Below, in pieces: positions 22,492 through 24,506 of a stretch of 24,506 nucleotides of DNA. Below the pieces are notes generated by a model that was not told where the DNA came from, did no database searches, and saw only the letters and a list, made by a program, of their open reading frames with translations. The translations under genes and the position numbers were made by a program. The DNA is taken from assembly GCA_050245975.1 (NCBI GenBank), contig JBFWWW010000040.1, positions 1 through 24,506 of the forward strand. Reading direction: 5' to 3'. Position 1 is the stretch's first letter, and every line of letters starts with the position of its first letter. Source of the stretch: JBFWWW01 sp050245975. Lineage in GTDB: Bacteria; Pseudomonadota; Alphaproteobacteria; Rhizobiales; Hyphomicrobiaceae.

Positions 22492-23798
22492 GGCTGGCTC
22501 CGCTTCGGGTCGACGACGTGCACCTCGGGGATGGGGACGATGAACTTGCCGCCCCAATCGCCGATGTGGCGCATCTGGGCGACGATCTCGTCCTTGAGAT
22601 TCCAAGGCAGGATGAACAGGTAGTCCGGCTTGGCCTCGTCGATGGCCTCGACCGGCAGGATCGGCACGTGCATGCCGGGCGTGAAGCGCCCGTGCTTGTA
22701 CGGATTGCGATCCACCGTGAAGTCGAGGAAGTCCGGGCCGATGCCGCAGTAGTTGAGCAGCGTGTTGCCCTTGCCCGGCGCGCCGTAGCCGCAGATGCGC
22801 TTGCCCTCGTCCTTGGCCTTGATGAGGAAGGCTAGCAGGGAGCGCTTGGTCCGCTTCACCTGCTCGTCGAACCGGGCATACGTGTCGATATCGAGGAAGC
22901 CCGCGGCCTTCTCGTGCTCGATCAGCGCCGTGACGCGCGGCGAGACCTCGCGGCGCGATGTGGCGCGCGCGAGATAGACGCGCAGCGAGCCGCCATGCGT
23001 CCTGAGCTGCTCGACGTCGATCAGCTTGAGGCCGTGCCGCCTGGCCAGGAAGTCGATGGTGACGGCCGAGAAATACGAGAAGTGCTCGTGATAGATGGTG
23101 TCGAACTGGTTCTCCGCCATCAGCCGCTCGAGATGGGGGAATTCCAGCGTGATGACGCCTTCCGGCTTCACCAGGATCGCCATGCCGGCGACGAAATCGT
23201 TGAGGTCCGGCACCTGGGCCAGCACGTTGTTGCCGGCGATGAGATCGGCCTGCTTTCCTTCCTTCACCAGGCGCTCGGCCAGCGCCGTACCGAAGAACTC
23301 CACCAGGGTCGGCACGTTGCGCTTGCGCGCGGCCTCGGCGACGTTGGCGGCGGGCTCGATGCCCAACACCGGGACGCCGAGCGGCAGGAAATGCTGCAGC
23401 AGGTAGCCGTCGTTGCTGGCCAGTTCGACGACAAGGCTCGATGGCCCGAGCCCAAGCCGCTCCTTGATGGCGTGGCAGTAGACGCGCGCGTGCTCGACCC
23501 AGCTCGTCGAATAGGAGGAGAAGTAAGCGTACTCGGTGAAGATGTGGTCCGGGCTGACGTACGCCTCGAGCTGGACCAGGAAGCACTTGTCGCAGGTCAG
23601 CGCGTGGAGCGGATAGAAGGGCTCCATCTGGTTGAGCTGATCCGCCGGCAGGAAGCTCTCGCACAGCGGATGCATGCCGAGATCGGAGAAGGTGTGCGTC
23701 AGCGGCGTATTGCAGATGCGGCAATGCGCATTGCGAACGCCCTGCGCAGTCAGCGCCCCACCCGAACGGGACGCACTCGATGCCACATTGTCCTGCAC
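22488..23798 (-). CDS. Zinc-finger SAM-dependent sugar C-methyltransferase
   Basis: This 436-residue protein has the three-part layout of sugar C-methyltransferases such as TylC3, NovU and TcaB9. The N-terminal zinc site is CRIC (Cys26, Cys29) with CDKC (Cys69, Cys72). The SAM fold has VVELASNDGYLL at 123-134; YHEHFSYFS at 236-244 holds the His-Glu-His block used in catalysis by TcaB9. The C-terminal domain has GYGAPGKGNTLLNY. The known reaction is methylation at C3 of a 4-keto nucleotide sugar. I choose GTG 23798 because GAGAGGGG precedes it by about 7 bases; longer starts run to 24035 through the divergent region. Its stop overlaps the cytidylyltransferase start. It heads the minus-strand run. 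Confidence 0.92.
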   Translation of the reverse strand: MQDNVASSASRSGGALTAQGVRNAHCRICNTPLTHTFSDLGMHPLCESFLPADQLNQMEPFYPLHALTCDKCFLVQLEAYVSPDHIFTEYAYFSSYSTSWVEHARVYCHAIKERLGLGPSSLVVELASNDGYLLQHFLPLGVPVLGIEPAANVAEAARKRNVPTLVEFFGTALAERLVKEGKQADLIAGNNVLAQVPDLNDFVAGMAILVKPEGVITLEFPHLERLMAENQFDTIYHEHFSYFSAVTIDFLARRHGLKLIDVEQLRTHGGSLRVYLARATSRREVSPRVTALIEHEKAAGFLDIDTYARFDEQVKRTKRSLLAFLIKAKDEGKRICGYGAPGKGNTLLNYCGIGPDFLDFTVDRNPYKHGRFTPGMHVPILPVEAIDEAKPDYLFILPWNLKDEIVAQMRHIGDWGGKFIVPIPEVHVVDPKRSQP

Positions 23799-24017
23799 GC
23801 CGATACCCCTCTCAACCGTCGCCGGATCCGTGTCCCGCGACGCCACCCCGAATCCAAACGGCCTCCTGCCGGAAGGCCGCTGTGTGCGCCGCCTCGCGCA
23901 CCCATCCTGACAAGAATGCGCGGCACTATCGCACGCGATCGGCGGACGGGCATTTGGAGCCGGGAAAGACAGTAAATGGGCGCTTGCCCCGATCGTCGAA
24001 AGTCGGGGGCATCCCGG

Positions 24018-24061
24018 CGGCGGCGGCTCCGGCATGCCGCGGCAACCCGGAGCCGCCGCCG
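24018..24061. repeat. Perfect 15-bp inverted repeat upstream of DUF4910 gene
   Basis: CGGCGGCGGCTCCGG at 24018-24032 pairs without mismatch with 24047-24061; the 14-base spacer itself contains the palindrome GCCGCGGC. It ends 43 bases before ATG 24105 and touches the presumed -35 area of the plus-strand promoter. No T run follows on either strand, so it does not look like an intrinsic terminator. It may be an operator or a transcription-read-through block between the two divergent units. Confidence 0.7.
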
Positions 24062-24063
24062 TG

Positions 24064-24072
24064 TGCTATAGG
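24064..24072 (+). promoter_or_regulatory. Possible extended -10 promoter element for DUF4910 gene
   Basis: TGCTATAGG fits an extended -10 (TGn then TATAGG) 33 bases before ATG 24105. No -35 hexamer is visible; the right arm of the 15-bp inverted repeat occupies that space. Support is from sequence form and position only. Confidence 0.35.
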
Positions 24073-24104
24073 GTTCGCCGATAGGTTTGAGCGGGACGCC
24101 GAGC

Positions 24105-24506
24105 ATGCAGGACAGCCCGGGACGGGATACGGCAGGTCCGGATTTCGCCGGCATCGGGGAGCGCGCCTATGCCCTCGCCGCCGACCTGTTTCCGATCTGC
24201 CGCAGCATCACCGGCAACGGCGTGCGCAAAACGCTGGCGCGCATGGCACGACATATCGATCTGACCGTGCACGAGGTGGCGACCGGCACGCCCGTGCTAG
24301 ATTGGACGGTGCCGAAGGAATGGAATATCCGCGCCGCCTACATCAAGGATCCCGCCGGCCGGACGGTTGTCGATTTCAACCAGTCCAACCTGCACGTGAT
24401 GATCCATAGCGCGCCGGTGCACGCCCGCATGACGCTGGCCGAGCTCAGGCCCCACCTCCACACCCTGCCCGACGAGCCCGACCTGATCCCCTATCGCACC
24501 AGCTAT
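24105..24506 (+). CDS. DUF4910 (peptidase M28-like) protein, 5' part, cut by window end
   Basis: From ATG 24105 the frame is open for 134 codons to the last base, and there is no stop. FPICRSITGNGVRKTL near residue 30, VLDWTVPKEWNIRAAY near 63-78, VVDFNQSNLHVM and LPDEPDLIPYRTSY at the end match the N-terminus of DUF4910/DUF2172 proteins, whose full-length members are about 430 residues with a zinc aminopeptidase-like (M28) fold and a winged-helix tail. These genes are often found in surface-sugar loci, but their substrate is not established to my knowledge. The catalytic part lies beyond the window. It has no signal peptide. GGGA about 8 bases upstream is a weak ribosome site. It is divergent from the methyltransferase. 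Confidence 0.88.
   Translation, partial: MQDSPGRDTAGPDFAGIGERAYALAADLFPICRSITGNGVRKTLARMARHIDLTVHEVATGTPVLDWTVPKEWNIRAAYIKDPAGRTVVDFNQSNLHVMIHSAPVHARMTLAELRPHLHTLPDEPDLIPYRTSY

Larger units (their letters stand above)
23799..24104. promoter_or_regulatory. Divergent intergenic region, methyltransferase / DUF4910 gene
   Basis: This 306-base region should hold promoters for both genes. It is rich in inverted repeats: CGGCCT/AGGCCG at 23859-23864 and 23874-23879, GTGCGC/GCGCAC at 23884-23901, and the strong repeat at 24018-24061. I found no gene in it. The ribosome site GAGAGGGG of the methyltransferase is at the left edge. No minus-strand promoter stands out. Confidence 0.55.

Noticed and set aside
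23799..24035. Longer methyltransferase starting as far up as 24035
   Set aside because: The extra 79 residues are Pro/Arg-rich, cross the inverted repeat and lack similarity; GTG 23798 has a good ribosome site.
1..24506. CRISPR array, tRNA, rRNA, insertion sequence or integrase
   Set aside because: No regularly spaced repeats, no cloverleaf-like or ribosomal segments recognised by eye, and no transposase or integrase motif in any supported gene.

Overview
The window is a dense, high-GC stretch of bacterial chromosome that fits an alphaproteobacterium, possibly Hyphomicrobiales-like. The guess rests on GC-rich codon use with long antisense open frames, on gene families common there (OafA-type acyltransferase, YdcF, DUF4910), and on an autotransporter with a helical linker of the type seen in that class. 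No rRNA, tRNA, insertion sequence, phage gene or CRISPR array was seen. The order is not certain from sequence alone.

Left part (1 to about 5.2 kb) looks like ordinary metabolism. On the plus strand are the 3' end of an amidase, a class I/II PLP aminotransferase, a small membrane-anchored unknown protein and a 76-residue unknown protein. Converging on these is a minus-strand pair, a GMC-family FAD oxidoreductase and an alpha/beta hydrolase, with overlapping stop and start codons.

From about 5.3 kb to the right edge the window is a surface-polysaccharide locus. A sugar-nucleotide epimerase/dehydratase (minus) diverges from a class III aminotransferase (HemL-like) and a polysaccharide pyruvyltransferase (plus). 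Next is a tight minus-strand operon: OafA-type acyltransferase, Wzy/ligase-like polymerase, family 2 glycosyltransferase, Wzx-type flippase. Diverging from it is a large protein with two fused family 2 glycosyltransferase domains.

A long minus-strand run then reads from about 23.8 kb down to 16.6 kb: zinc-finger C-methyltransferase, RfbF-like sugar-1-phosphate cytidylyltransferase and PIG-L deacetylase (each joined by a 4-base ATGA overlap), two tandem WecG/TagA-family glycosyltransferase paralogs, an autotransporter, and a YdcF/ElyC-like DUF218 membrane protein. A DUF4910 gene starts divergently at 24105 and runs off the window; a perfect 15-bp inverted repeat lies just upstream of it.

Working model (inference): the methyltransferase, cytidylyltransferase, deacetylase, epimerase and aminotransferase make an unusual, possibly C-branched or amino, nucleotide sugar. 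The glycosyltransferases build a lipid-linked repeat unit, the pyruvyl- and acyltransferases decorate it, and the flippase and polymerase export and polymerise it. No initiating phosphoglycosyltransferase, Wza/Wzc export machinery or 4,6-dehydratase was found in the window, so the locus probably continues beyond the right edge or is completed elsewhere.
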